NCBI RefSeq assembly: GCF_001425305.1
Contig: NZ_LMEE01000001.1
Location: 508,646-572,645 of the forward strand
Direction: 5' to 3'
Source of the DNA: Phenylobacterium sp. Root1290
Lineage (GTDB): Bacteria; Pseudomonadota; Alphaproteobacteria; Caulobacterales; Caulobacteraceae
Length of the DNA: 64,000 nucleotides
Below the pieces are notes generated by a model. It was not told where the DNA came from and did no database searches. It saw nothing but the letters and a program-made list of their open reading frames with translations. The translations under genes were made by a program, and so were the position numbers. Below, piece after piece: positions 17,222 through 26,320 of the stretch; position 1 is the stretch's first letter, and every line of letters begins with the position of its first letter.

Positions 17222-19868
17222 TGGGTACGGGCTGAGGCCTGAGCGTCTTGACGATCTTGACGCGGCTGAAGTCGTCGGCCACGCGTCGTTCGAAGCCGAA
17301 GGCCTTGGCCGTGGCGAGCATGGGCGCGTTTTCCCGCGCGACATCTCCCCAGACTTCAGCCAGCCCCTTGGCGGCCGCATAATTGAGGATCTCGCCAAGC
17401 AGTAGGCGGCCCAAGCCTTGATGCTGCTGGTCGGTGCGGACCATGAGCGCGAACTCGGCGGTCGCGCCATGCGGGTCCCCAGCCAGGCGCGAGACGCCGA
17501 GGATCTTCTCGCCGTCGTCGACGACCAAGGCCATTTCCCGATCGTAGTCGATCTGCGAGAGCCGCTCGGGCCAGCCCGGCGGCAGCGTCCGGAAGCCTGA
17601 GCGGAACCGCAGGCGCACGTCTTCGGCGCTGCTGGCTTCGACCATGGCGGCGATCGCCGGTCCGTCCTGTGGCCGGATCGCACGCAACGTGACCTTCTGG
17701 CCGCCCACTTCGATCTGGCGCTCAAGATCGCCGGGGTAGGGGAGAATCGCCACCCGCGGCAGCGCCTCGGAGAGCTCGCGTAGCCGGATACGCGCCGCCA
17801 GCACCAGCGCTCCGTCGCCGTCGGCCAGGAGGGGATTGATGTCGAGTTCGGCGATGTCCGGCTCGCCGACAGCGATCTGCGAGACCCTGACGATGACGTC
17901 GGCGATCGCATTGACGTCGGCCGGAGTGTGGTCGCGGAAGCCCTGCAACAGCCGTGAGACCCGCGTGCGGCCGATCATGTCCCTGGCCAGGACGTCATCG
18001 AGCGGCGGCAGGCCGATCACGTGGTCGGCGGTCACCTCGACGCTGAGGCCCCCTGCGCCGAACATTACGATGGGACCAAACAGCGGATCTTGGGCCACGC
18101 CGACCAGCAGTTCGCGCGCTTCCGGGCGGTGGATCAGCGGCTCGACCATCAACCCTTCGATCCGCGCCTGCGGCCTGGCCTTGGCGATCCGCGCGACCAT
18201 GGCCTGGGCCTCCGCGCAGGTCTCCGCCGCGCCTTCGAGGCCGAGCACCACGCCGCCCAGTTCGGATTTGTGGCTCACATCGGGCGACAGGATCTTCAGC
18301 GCGATGGGCCCGCCGATCTCGTCGGCCACGCGCCCCGCATCCTCTGGTGTCGTCGCGGTTCGGCCCTCAAGGGCTGGGACACCGTAGGCGGTCAGGACAG
18401 CCCTGGCTTCTGGATCGGTAAGGATGAGCCGGCCGTCGGCCCTGGCCTTGGCGATCACCGCCTTGGCGGACGCGCTGTCCGGCGCGGCGACCGCGCCAGG
18501 AGTGCGGATCAGCGCCTCCTGGTTCTTGCGGTGATCGACGAGGTGCATGAAGGCGCGCACGGCCTCGTCAGGAGTCTCATGCGCGGGCACGCCGGCCGCC
18601 GCCAGTCGTCGTCGCCCCTCGGCGACCGCAGTCTGCCCCATCCAGGCGCTGAGCACCGGGCGATGATAGCGCTTGGCCTTCAGCACCTCGACGACCGCAT
18701 CCGCGGCCGCCGTACTGTCCTCGACCGCCGTCGGACAGTTCATCACCAGCACCGCGTCAGCGTTGCGATCTTCCAGCAGCACTTCCAGCGCCCGGCCATA
18801 GACCGGGGCGTGGGTGTCGCCCAGGATGTCGACAGGGTTGGCGCCCGACCAGTACTTCGGCGCGGTTGCGGCCAGCTTCTCCAGGGTCTCCGGCGACAGT
18901 TCGGCCAGCCGGCCGTCCCGGGCCTCCAGCGCATCGACCGCCATCACCCCGGCGCCGCCGCCGTTGGTGAGGATCGCCAGCCGGTCTCCATAGACGCGCA
19001 GCCCGGCGCCGATGGTCGAGACGGCATCGAACAGTTCGCGCAGGCCGCCCACGCGCAACATTCCCGCCCGCCGGAATGCGGCTTCGTACACCAGGTCCGC
19101 CCCGGCCAGCGCGCCGGTGTGGGAGAACGCCGCCTTCATCCCGCCGGCGCTGCGGCCGGCCTTGACCACCACGACCGGCTTGGCGCGCGAGGCGATCCGG
19201 CCGGCGGTCATGAACTTGCGCGCGTCGGTGATGCTCTCGACGTAGAGCAGGATGCCGTGGGTGTCGTAGTCCAGCGCTAGGTAGTCCAGCAGGTCGCCGA
19301 AATCGATGTCGGCGGCGTCGCCGATCGTCAGCACGTGCGAGAACCCTACGCCGCGCGCATGCGCCCAGTCGATTGCCGCCGCCGCGACTGCGCCCGACTG
19401 CGAGACCAGCGCCAGGCCCCCGGGCGCCGGTGACAGGTGCGCGAAGCTGGCGTTGATCCCCTGACGAGGAGACATGAAGCCAAGGCAGTTCGGACCGAGG
19501 ATCCGCATGAGGGTCGGCTTGGCGGCGTCCAGCATCGCCTGGCGGAGGTCGGCATCGACCCCGGCGCTGATCACGATGGCGGCGCGGCAGCCGGCCTGCG
19601 CCAACTCGGCCACCAGGCCCGGCACCGAGGGCGCGGGCGTTGCGATCACCGCCAGGTCTGGCGTGAGCGGCAATTCGGCTACGCTGCGATAGGCGATGGA
19701 CGAACGGATCGCTTTCGCGCTTAGCGACACCGGCAGGACGGGACCCGAGAACCCGCTTTCAAGCAGGTTGCGTGACAGCACCTGGCCGACAGATCCTGGT
19801 GCGTTGCTCGCGCCGATGACGGCGATGGCGTTCGGATGGAAGAGCGCGTCGAGGTTGCGGGTTGTCAT
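17208..19868 (-). CDS. ADP-forming acyl-CoA synthetase fused to a GNAT acetyltransferase (Pat-like)
   Basis: 886 residues. The N-terminal CoA-binding domain (IAVIGASNAPGSVGQ, about 15-29) and succinyl-CoA-ligase-like domain lead to SHTGALAG (His250), the usual phospho-histidine region. An ATP-grasp domain occupies about 490-700, and a C-terminal GNAT domain about 715-875 (LMVRTDQQHQGLGRLLL acetyl-CoA loop). This is the layout of protein lysine acetyltransferases such as PatZ/Pat, which tune acyl-CoA synthetases. From memory, E. coli PatZ has lost the active His; here SHTG is intact, so the synthetase half may still work. Monocistronic. Confidence 0.9.
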   Translation of the reverse strand: MTTRNLDALFHPNAIAVIGASNAPGSVGQVLSRNLLESGFSGPVLPVSLSAKAIRSSIAYRSVAELPLTPDLAVIATPAPSVPGLVAELAQAGCRAAIVISAGVDADLRQAMLDAAKPTLMRILGPNCLGFMSPRQGINASFAHLSPAPGGLALVSQSGAVAAAAIDWAHARGVGFSHVLTIGDAADIDFGDLLDYLALDYDTHGILLYVESITDARKFMTAGRIASRAKPVVVVKAGRSAGGMKAAFSHTGALAGADLVYEAAFRRAGMLRVGGLRELFDAVSTIGAGLRVYGDRLAILTNGGGAGVMAVDALEARDGRLAELSPETLEKLAATAPKYWSGANPVDILGDTHAPVYGRALEVLLEDRNADAVLVMNCPTAVEDSTAAADAVVEVLKAKRYHRPVLSAWMGQTAVAEGRRRLAAAGVPAHETPDEAVRAFMHLVDHRKNQEALIRTPGAVAAPDSASAKAVIAKARADGRLILTDPEARAVLTAYGVPALEGRTATTPEDAGRVADEIGGPIALKILSPDVSHKSELGGVVLGLEGAAETCAEAQAMVARIAKARPQARIEGLMVEPLIHRPEARELLVGVAQDPLFGPIVMFGAGGLSVEVTADHVIGLPPLDDVLARDMIGRTRVSRLLQGFRDHTPADVNAIADVIVRVSQIAVGEPDIAELDINPLLADGDGALVLAARIRLRELSEALPRVAILPYPGDLERQIEVGGQKVTLRAIRPQDGPAIAAMVEASSAEDVRLRFRSGFRTLPPGWPERLSQIDYDREMALVVDDGEKILGVSRLAGDPHGATAEFALMVRTDQQHQGLGRLLLGEILNYAAAKGLAEVWGDVARENAPMLATAKAFGFERRVADDFSRVKIVKTLRPQPVPNPST

Positions 19869-19984
19869 GCCGGGCCTCAGCCTGCGCTACCGGCCAGGGG
19901 AATCTGACCGCTTGCGCCAGCACACCGCGTGGCGTCATCCGGATCAAGTGAGCTTGCGCACGAACCTGTTCGCCGATGTCCCGG

Positions 19985-20446
19985 CTATCGGCTGACGCGT
20001 GTGTTCTCGCCGTTGCCGATAACCCGTACGCGGTCGCCGACCCGGAAGTCGTTCGGGCCGCCGGGCTGGACGATGGCGATCGTCCGGCCTGAATCCAACT
20101 GGACGGTCAGCTCCAGGCCAGCCGTGCTTTGCGAACCCTGCAGCGCGCTGCCCAGCGCCCCGCCAGCCACGGCTCCGGCGACGCCGCCGGCGACGTTAGC
20201 CGCCGTCCCGCCGCCCAACTGACTGCCGGCGATGCCGCCGAGTACGGCGCCGGTTCCCATGCCCAAACGGGTCTCGCCAGGCCGGATGTTCACCGGTCGA
20301 ATGTTCTGGAGCGTCCCGACCTCGACTGTTTGCGGCCGCATGGTTTCCGTGCGGCTGTAGGTGTCGGGCGAGGGTTGCGGCGTGCAGGCGCTGAGCAGCG
20401 CCGCGGACGTGGCGATCGGGATGCAAAGAAAGTGAAATCTGGTCAT
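19985..20446 (-). CDS. Glycine-zipper outer-membrane lipoprotein (SlyB/Pcp-like)
   Basis: 153 residues. The signal peptide MTRFHFLCIPIATSAALLSAC ends in a lipobox (LLSAC, Cys21). A glycine-zipper segment follows (about 62-105, GMGTGAVLGGIAGSQLGGG), then a C-terminal beta domain with VQLDSGRTIAIVQPG and FRVGDRVRVIG. This matches the SlyB/Pcp lipoprotein group, small outer-membrane proteins often induced by envelope or Mg2+ stress. I chose the ATG at 20446 for the signal peptide; longer in-frame extensions lack one. It diverges from ecotin. Confidence 0.8.
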   Translation of the reverse strand: MTRFHFLCIPIATSAALLSACTPQPSPDTYSRTETMRPQTVEVGTLQNIRPVNIRPGETRLGMGTGAVLGGIAGSQLGGGTAANVAGGVAGAVAGGALGSALQGSQSTAGLELTVQLDSGRTIAIVQPGGPNDFRVGDRVRVIGNGENTRVSR

Positions 20447-20630
20447 GTTCGGCGCGTCTCCACGACGGCTGCGGCCGGCCTGTTGCTTGTGACGGGTTAT
20501 CCCCATCCCATTCGACTGCAGGTGGACGCATGGGGCTATCGGGTTGAATCCCGAACCGCCCTGGGGCCACGCCCCCTCCCGGCAACATTCTGCATCGGCG
20601 CGTTGTTCTCCGTTCCAGGAGGAAGAGCCC

Positions 20631-21134
20631 ATGGCCCTATCGAGCTCTGTTCGGCCGAGGCTTGGCTGGCGGCTATCGGCTTGCAGTCTCGTCGCGGCGC
20701 TGGCCGCCGGAGAGGCCCAGGCCCAGCCGAGACCTCCCCGCGACGAACTGCAGGCGTTTCCGCAGGCAGGCCCCGGCCAGGTCCGCCGGATCATCCGCCT
20801 GCCTGCCGAGCGTGACGAGAACGCGTTGCGGGTCGGCCTCGTCGTGGGCCGCACCATGTGGGTCGACTGCAATCGACAGATGTTCTCGGCCCGGATCGAA
20901 GAGCGCACGGCGGAAGGCTGGGGCTACACCTACTACGTGGTCACCAGCGCCGGTCCGCCCGCCAGCACCATGATGGCCTGCCCGACGAACGCCCGCAGCC
21001 AACAGTTCGTCCGTAGCGCCGATGAGCCGCTCCTGCGCTACAACAGCCGTCTGCCTCTGGTGGTCTTCGCCCCGAACGATGTCGAGATTCGCTACCGGAG
21101 CTGGCGCGCCGGCCCTGAGGTGACCGCGCGATGA
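20631..21134 (+). CDS. eco: Ecotin, periplasmic serine-protease inhibitor
   Basis: 167 residues; strong GGAGGAAG before the ATG. The signal peptide is cleaved after AQA (about 32). The mature part follows E. coli ecotin closely along its length: QAFPQAG, VDCN (Cys80), EGWGYTYYVV, the reactive loop STMMACP with the P1-P1' Met-Met pair (114-115) and Cys117, LLRYNSRLPLVVFAP, and a C-terminal YRSWRA. Cys80 and Cys117 should form the conserved disulfide. Ecotin dimers block trypsin-like and elastase-like proteases from hosts or predators. It is coupled to a small membrane protein by ATGA. Confidence 0.93.
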   Translation: MALSSSVRPRLGWRLSACSLVAALAAGEAQAQPRPPRDELQAFPQAGPGQVRRIIRLPAERDENALRVGLVVGRTMWVDCNRQMFSARIEERTAEGWGYTYYVVTSAGPPASTMMACPTNARSQQFVRSADEPLLRYNSRLPLVVFAPNDVEIRYRSWRAGPEVTAR

Positions 21135-21415
21135 CCCAAGCTGGAACCGCCCGACGCAGGTTCAATTGGCGGCTCCTGCTGCTCACCCGCCTGGTGATCA
21201 TCGTGGCCGCCGTTGTGGCGACGCTTGTGACGGTCATGGTCTGGCGCGCGCCCTTCAGCCCCCCGCAGATCTATGCCGTCGCCGACATCGTGCTGTCCTG
21301 CGTGGCGGTCTCAAGGCTGCGACAGGCCGGATGGCTCTTCGTCGGCGTCCACCTCATCCTCAGCGTTCTGTGGTGCGAGATGGTCTGGCTGCTGCCGTCA
21401 GGATGGTTCGCGTAA
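21131..21415 (+). CDS. Small membrane protein coupled to ecotin
   Basis: 94 residues with a basic N-terminus (ARRRFNWR) and three predicted membrane helices (about 17-40, 47-62, 66-88). No recognised motif. The ATGA overlap with eco makes co-translation likely. Function unknown. Confidence 0.7.
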   Translation: MTQAGTARRRFNWRLLLLTRLVIIVAAVVATLVTVMVWRAPFSPPQIYAVADIVLSCVAVSRLRQAGWLFVGVHLILSVLWCEMVWLLPSGWFA

Positions 21416-21517
21416 CGTCCGGAAGACGGGGCAGGGGTCCTTACTCAGGTAGCAGCCCGATTGCGGCGTGGACCTCCTCGACCCAGCATGCCCGCCTCAG
21501 GGAAGGAGAGGCCGGCC

Positions 21518-22588
21518 ATGCGAGGTCGATTGCGGCCCGATGACAGCGCGGCCATCGGCTTGACTGGTACGGCCGCCGCGGTGGCGCTGCTTTACGTCTT
21601 CAGGTCGATCCTCTGGCCGTTTGCATTCGCCTTGGTGTTGGCCATCCTCATCCAGGCTTTCATCCGCGCGGTCATGGCGCTTTTCCCGTGGGTGAACCGT
21701 CAGGTCGTGCTCGTGGGTTCCAGCATGGCCATGATCGGACTGCTGTTTGCGGCCGGCGTCGTCATGATGCCCGGGCTGACCGAACTCGGCGGCGAGGTTC
21801 CGCTGCTGCAACAACGCCTCGACAAGCTGCTGGCCGAAAGCAGCGCGCGGTTCGGGCTGGAGGACCCGCTCACGGTCTCAGCCCTGATCGGCGGCATCGA
21901 TCTTCGCGTGGTGGCGTCCTGGGGCCTGCGCAGCGTGCGAACCATGACATCTGGGTTCGTTCTGACCGGCCTCTTCCTGATCTTCCTGCTGTTCACGTGG
22001 GAGATGATCGAGCGACGAATCCTCCTGGCCGCAGGCCGGCGAGGCCGATGGCCGACGCAGGTGCTGGACCGCTCGTTTCGCGGCGTGGAATCCTACCTCT
22101 GGATCCAGACCATCACCGGCGTGATGAACGGCGGCGTCTCTGCCGCGATCATGTTGGCCGTCGGATTGGAGCACTGGCTGTTCTGGTCGGTTGCGCTCTT
22201 CTGGCTGTCCTACATCCCGTTCCTAGGCGTGGCGGTCGGCAGCATCGGACCTGCGCTATTCGCGCTGATCCAGTTCCCGACAGCGACGCCGAGCATCGTG
22301 ATCTTTCTCGGCATCCAGGCCGTCGCCTTCATTGTCGGCAACCTGATCACTCCGAAGATGCAGGCGACCACGCAGAACATCGACCCCTGCGCCGGGCTCA
22401 TTGCTGTCGGGGCCTGGAGCATCGTCTGGGGGTTGCCTGGGGCCTTCCTGGCGATCCCGCTGACGCTCGCGATGATGTACCAGTTCGCTGCCTCAAAACG
22501 CCTGCGCTGGCTGGCCATTCTGATGTCGAACGACGGCGATCCGTTCCCGAAAGCCAGCGAAAACGGCCTCGGGCGGGACCTGACCTGA
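21518..22588 (+). CDS. AI-2E family transporter (TqsA/PerM-like)
   Basis: 356 residues with about eight membrane helices in the AI-2E/PerM arrangement. An N-terminal hairpin leads to a periplasmic helical region (LTELGGEVPLLQQRLDKLL), followed by the signature half SVALFWLSYIPFLGVAVGSIGPALFALIQF (split here by rough position 230-260), GNLITPKMQ and WGLPGAFLAIPLT. The start is set by GGAAGGAG at 21501-21508, seven bases before the ATG; an earlier ATG (21488) is possible. Members export small solutes or act as Na+/H+ antiporters; the substrate is unknown. Confidence 0.87.
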   Translation: MRGRLRPDDSAAIGLTGTAAAVALLYVFRSILWPFAFALVLAILIQAFIRAVMALFPWVNRQVVLVGSSMAMIGLLFAAGVVMMPGLTELGGEVPLLQQRLDKLLAESSARFGLEDPLTVSALIGGIDLRVVASWGLRSVRTMTSGFVLTGLFLIFLLFTWEMIERRILLAAGRRGRWPTQVLDRSFRGVESYLWIQTITGVMNGGVSAAIMLAVGLEHWLFWSVALFWLSYIPFLGVAVGSIGPALFALIQFPTATPSIVIFLGIQAVAFIVGNLITPKMQATTQNIDPCAGLIAVGAWSIVWGLPGAFLAIPLTLAMMYQFAASKRLRWLAILMSNDGDPFPKASENGLGRDLT

Positions 22589-22749
22589 CGCGCCTCTTGC
22601 GAGCTTGGCCGACCTAAAGCCTCCGTTCGACCGAAATTCAGGTTAACGCCCGATAGGCACGCGGCGCGCCGACATCGACCCTGCGAGCGAGGCGAAATTG
22701 GCGGCGCCCCCGCCATCGCTATCGGAGCGCCAGGGAGCGCCGGCCCGCC

Positions 22750-24171
22750 ATGCAATCACAGAAGCTGTCGTTGCCGACGCTGACCGCGATGGTGGTCGGC
22801 TCGATGGTCGGAGCGGGCATCTTCTCGCTTCCGCGGACCTTCGGCGCGGCGTCCGGGCCGGTGGGCGTCCTGATCACCTGGATCATCGCCGGCAGCGGCA
22901 TGTATATGCTGGCCCGCGTCTTTCAGGCCCTGGCCGAGCGCAAGCCCGACCTGGACGCTGGCGTGTTCGCCTATGCCAAGGCCGGCTTCGGAGACTATCC
23001 GGGCTTTTTGTCGGCATTCGGCTACTGGATCGGCAGCTGCATCGGCAATGTCTCCTACTGGGTCCTGATCAAGGCCACGCTAGGAGCGTTCTTCCCAGTG
23101 TTCGGCGACGGCAACACGGTCACGGCGATCGTGGTCGCGTCCGTCGGCATCTGGCTGTTCCACTTCCTGATCCTGCGCGGCGTGAAGAACGCGGCCTTCG
23201 TGAACAGCATCGTCACGGTCGCCAAGATCGTCCCGATCCTGGTCTTCATCGTCGTCCTGGTCTTCTCGATCAAGGCGGGCATGTTCCGCGAGAACTTCTG
23301 GGGCGGGGTCGGCATGCCGCAAACCAGCCTCTTTGAGCAGGTGCGCGCGACCATGCTCGTCACGGTCTTCGTCTTCCTGGGGATCGAAGGCGCGAGCGTC
23401 TACTCCCGCTATGCGAAGAAGCGCTCGGATGTCGGGACGGCGACGATCATCGGCTTCGTCGGCGTGACCGCCCTCATGGTGCTGGTCACGATGCTGCCCT
23501 ACGCGGTGCTGGCCCGCGCCGAGATCGCCGACATGCGGCAGCCATCGATGGCCGCGCTGCTCGAGACGGTCGTCGGACCCTGGGGCGCGGTGTTCGTCAG
23601 CGTCGGCTTGGTGGTCTCCGTGCTCGGCGCCTACCTGGCCTGGTCGCTGATCGCGGCCGAGGTGCTGTTCGTCGCCGCCAAGAACCAGGACATGCCGAAG
23701 GTCTTCGCGACCGAGAACAGGAACGAGGTGCCGGCCGCAGCGCTGTGGATGACCAACGCGGTCGTGCAGCTGTTCGTCATCAGCACCTATTGGTCCAGCG
23801 ACGCCTTCGCGCTGATGCTCAGCCTGACCAGCGCGATGTCATTGATCCCATACATGTTTGTGGCCGCGTATGGCCTTAAGCTGGCGCGGGGACGCGCAAC
23901 CTACGAGCTCCGCCCCCAGGAGCGGAACCGTGACCTGATCTTCGCCGGGATCGCCACGCTCTATACGATCTTCATGATCCTCGCCGGCGGACTGAAGTTC
24001 CTGCTGCTGTCGGCCGTGCTCTACGCCCCCGGCACGCTGCTCTACATTTGGGCCCGACGCGAACAGGGGCGCCGTGTCTTCAGCGGCTTCGACTGGGCGC
24101 TGCTGGCCATCGCCATCGCGGGCGCCGTCTACGGCGTCTACGCCCTCATCGCGGGGCAGATCACCCTCTGA
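22750..24171 (+). CDS. APC-family amino acid permease, arginine/ornithine antiporter-like
   Basis: 473 residues with 12 or more membrane helices. The helix-1 motif [16 protein letters not shown] is the APC substrate-binding break, and [15 protein letters not shown] and [15 protein letters not shown] are typical of the basic amino acid/polyamine antiporter (APA) family that includes ArcD. It lies 16 bp ahead of arginine deiminase in the same orientation, so arginine uptake with ornithine or citrulline export is the likely role. A second copy-like permease closes the operon at 26321-27757. Confidence 0.88.
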   Translation: MQSQKLSLPTLTAMVVGSMVGAGIFSLPRTFGAASGPVGVLITWIIAGSGMYMLARVFQALAERKPDLDAGVFAYAKAGFGDYPGFLSAFGYWIGSCIGNVSYWVLIKATLGAFFPVFGDGNTVTAIVVASVGIWLFHFLILRGVKNAAFVNSIVTVAKIVPILVFIVVLVFSIKAGMFRENFWGGVGMPQTSLFEQVRATMLVTVFVFLGIEGASVYSRYAKKRSDVGTATIIGFVGVTALMVLVTMLPYAVLARAEIADMRQPSMAALLETVVGPWGAVFVSVGLVVSVLGAYLAWSLIAAEVLFVAAKNQDMPKVFATENRNEVPAAALWMTNAVVQLFVISTYWSSDAFALMLSLTSAMSLIPYMFVAAYGLKLARGRATYELRPQERNRDLIFAGIATLYTIFMILAGGLKFLLLSAVLYAPGTLLYIWARREQGRRVFSGFDWALLAIAIAGAVYGVYALIAGQITL

Positions 24172-24187
24172 AATCTGGAGACACGTC

Positions 24188-25429
24188 ATGGCAGGTGAGT
24201 ACGGCGTCCATTCCGAAGTCGGCCAACTGCGCAAGGTCATGGTCTGCGCGCCCGGCAGGGCCCATCAGCGGCTGACTCCCAGCAACTGCGACGACTTGTT
24301 GTTCGATGACGTGCTGTGGGTCGAGAACGCCAAGCGCGATCACTTCGACTTCACCCAGAAGATGCGAGACCGCGGCGTCGAGGTGCTGGAGATGCACAAC
24401 CTCCTTACCGCCGTTGTGGCCATTCCCGAGGGACGCAAGTGGATCCTGGACAACCAGGTGATCGCCAACCAGGTCGGCGCTGAACTGCTCAACGAGGTCC
24501 GAAGCTATCTTGACGGCCTACCGGACAGGGAGTTGGCCGAGGTGTTGATCGGCGGGCTTTCGACCGAGGAGTTCCCGGAAGATATCGGCGGATCGATACT
24601 GCAGCTGATCCGCGACGCCGCCGGAGTGGCCGAGTACCTGCTGCCGCCGCTGCCCAACACGCTCTACACTCGCGACACCACCTGCTGGATCTACGGCGGG
24701 GTCACGCTCAATCCGCTCTACTGGCCGGCTCGCCACGAGGAGACGATCCTCACCACGGCGATCTACAAGTTCCACCCCGACTTCGCCGGAAAGGTGAAGG
24801 TCTGGTGGGGCGATCCCACCGCCGATTGGGGCCTGGCGACGCTGGAAGGCGGCGACGTCATGCCCATCGGCAAGGGCAATGTGCTGATCGGCATGAGCGA
24901 ACGCAGCTCGCGCCAGGCGATCGGCCAGCTGGCCGTTAAGCTGTTCGAAGCTGGGGCGGCGACGCGAGTGATCGTTGCGGCCATGCCCAAGCTGCGCGCC
25001 GCCATGCACCTGGACACCGTGTTCACCTTTGCGGACCGCGACTGCGTGCTGCTCTATCCGGATATCGTCAACAACATCCACGCCTACTCCTACCGGCCAG
25101 GCGGCAAGCCGGGCGAACTGGACTTGCGGCGCGACAGCGGCTCCATGGTCGAGACCATCGGCGAGGCCTTGGGCGTCAAGCAGATGCGCGTCGTCGAGAC
25201 CGGCGGCACGGCCTACATGCGCGAGCGCACCCAGTGGGACAGCGGCGCCAACCTGGTCTGTGCGTCGCCAGGCGTGGTCTACGCCTATGACCGGAACACC
25301 TACACCAACACCTTGCTGCGCAAGGCCGGCATCGAGGTCATCACCATCGCCGGCGGCGAGCTCGGCCGCGGCCGTGGGGGAGGGCACTGCATGACCTGCC
25401 CGCTCCAGCGCGACGCTGTGGAGTTCTAG
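24188..25429 (+). CDS. arcA: Arginine deiminase
   Basis: Hydrolyses arginine to citrulline and ammonia in the cytoplasm. 413 residues, the normal ADI length. Motifs in order: [42 protein letters not shown] (catalytic His region) and the C-terminal [13 protein letters not shown] with the nucleophilic Cys. The ATG at 24188 has TGGAG upstream. The usual partners arcB (ornithine carbamoyltransferase) and arcC (carbamate kinase) are absent; the neighbours are two antiporter-like permeases and an envelope protein. Energy from citrulline breakdown would need genes elsewhere. Confidence 0.96.
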   Translation: MAGEYGVHSEVGQLRKVMVCAPGRAHQRLTPSNCDDLLFDDVLWVENAKRDHFDFTQKMRDRGVEVLEMHNLLTAVVAIPEGRKWILDNQVIANQVGAELLNEVRSYLDGLPDRELAEVLIGGLSTEEFPEDIGGSILQLIRDAAGVAEYLLPPLPNTLYTRDTTCWIYGGVTLNPLYWPARHEETILTTAIYKFHPDFAGKVKVWWGDPTADWGLATLEGGDVMPIGKGNVLIGMSERSSRQAIGQLAVKLFEAGAATRVIVAAMPKLRAAMHLDTVFTFADRDCVLLYPDIVNNIHAYSYRPGGKPGELDLRRDSGSMVETIGEALGVKQMRVVETGGTAYMRERTQWDSGANLVCASPGVVYAYDRNTYTNTLLRKAGIEVITIAGGELGRGRGGGHCMTCPLQRDAVEF

Positions 25430-25435
25430 GACGCC

Positions 25436-26305
25436 ATGCGCCTAGCGACGCCCATCCTCGGCGGCGTCGCCGCGGCGGCCGTCATGGCCGCCGGGGGCGG
25501 CGTCTGCGCGCAGGAGGCGGACCCGAGCGCCCGGTACGATATCGACGACGCGCTGCATCGCCGCCCCCACGACGTCTCGGAACTCCCGTCGGTCGAGGAA
25601 TCCCGCGGCCGTGCGGTGACCTTCGATGTCTCCCTGGGCGGCGTCTATTCGACCAACGCGGGCGCGACACGTTTTGAGCGCATCGAGACCGGCTATGTGA
25701 CCCCGGCGCTGGGGATGAACGTCACCCCTCTGCCGTTGTTGGGCTGGGACGTCGGGGGCGGCGCGATGATCGACGCCGACTATTACACAAGCACCTATGA
25801 CGATGATCTGGGGGAGGGGCGCCTTGAGGGCTTCGTCTTCGCCGAACGCCCCATAGGGCCTGGAACGTTCACGGCCGAGTTCATCTATATCGGGACCTAC
25901 GCGAACGACTTCTCCGACCACGATTTCGACCTGAAGATCGTCGATCTGACCTACGGCGCCAGTCGTGGCGGCCTCGATGCCGAGGTGTCGGCCGAGTACC
26001 AGGACTCCGACGTACCCGAGCTTCGGCGGACACGCCTCACGGCGATGCTCGGCCATACCCTGGCCGAGCCTCAGTTCGGTCACGAGGTCACGATCGAGGG
26101 GGACGTCGCCTTTTCCGACTTCGCCAGCGGTGCGAACTCCAATCGCAACGACGTCACGGCGGCGCTCGTGCTGATCGCCGAACGCGACCTGGGCCGCGGG
26201 CTCTCGCTGAAGTGGGAAGCCGCCTTCGTGAACCGCTTTTCCAATCGCGAGAGGTCGCGCTTCACCGCGCTGGATCTGGGGGTCGAGATTGCCAAGGCCT
26301 TCTAA
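25436..26305 (+). CDS. Predicted outer-membrane beta-barrel protein in the arginine deiminase operon
   Basis: 289 residues. A signal peptide (MRLATPILGGVAAAAVMAAGGGVCAQ) is followed by a short linker and alternating hydrophobic/polar strands such as VTFDVSLGGVYSTNAG and GTFTAEFIYIGTYANDF, ending in ...VEIAKAF with a terminal Phe, a common barrel-assembly signal. I do not recognise a named family. It sits between arcA (6 bp upstream) and the second permease (15 bp downstream), so it may be a porin or envelope component for arginine or its products. Function inferred from context only. Confidence 0.65.
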   Translation: MRLATPILGGVAAAAVMAAGGGVCAQEADPSARYDIDDALHRRPHDVSELPSVEESRGRAVTFDVSLGGVYSTNAGATRFERIETGYVTPALGMNVTPLPLLGWDVGGGAMIDADYYTSTYDDDLGEGRLEGFVFAERPIGPGTFTAEFIYIGTYANDFSDHDFDLKIVDLTYGASRGGLDAEVSAEYQDSDVPELRRTRLTAMLGHTLAEPQFGHEVTIEGDVAFSDFASGANSNRNDVTAALVLIAERDLGRGLSLKWEAAFVNRFSNRERSRFTALDLGVEIAKAF

Positions 26306-26320
26306 CCCAACAGGTCCGAC

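Noticed and set aside
18021..19280. 419-codon frame antisense to the GNAT-fused synthetase
   Set aside because: Shadow of the codon bias of the real gene; no domain.
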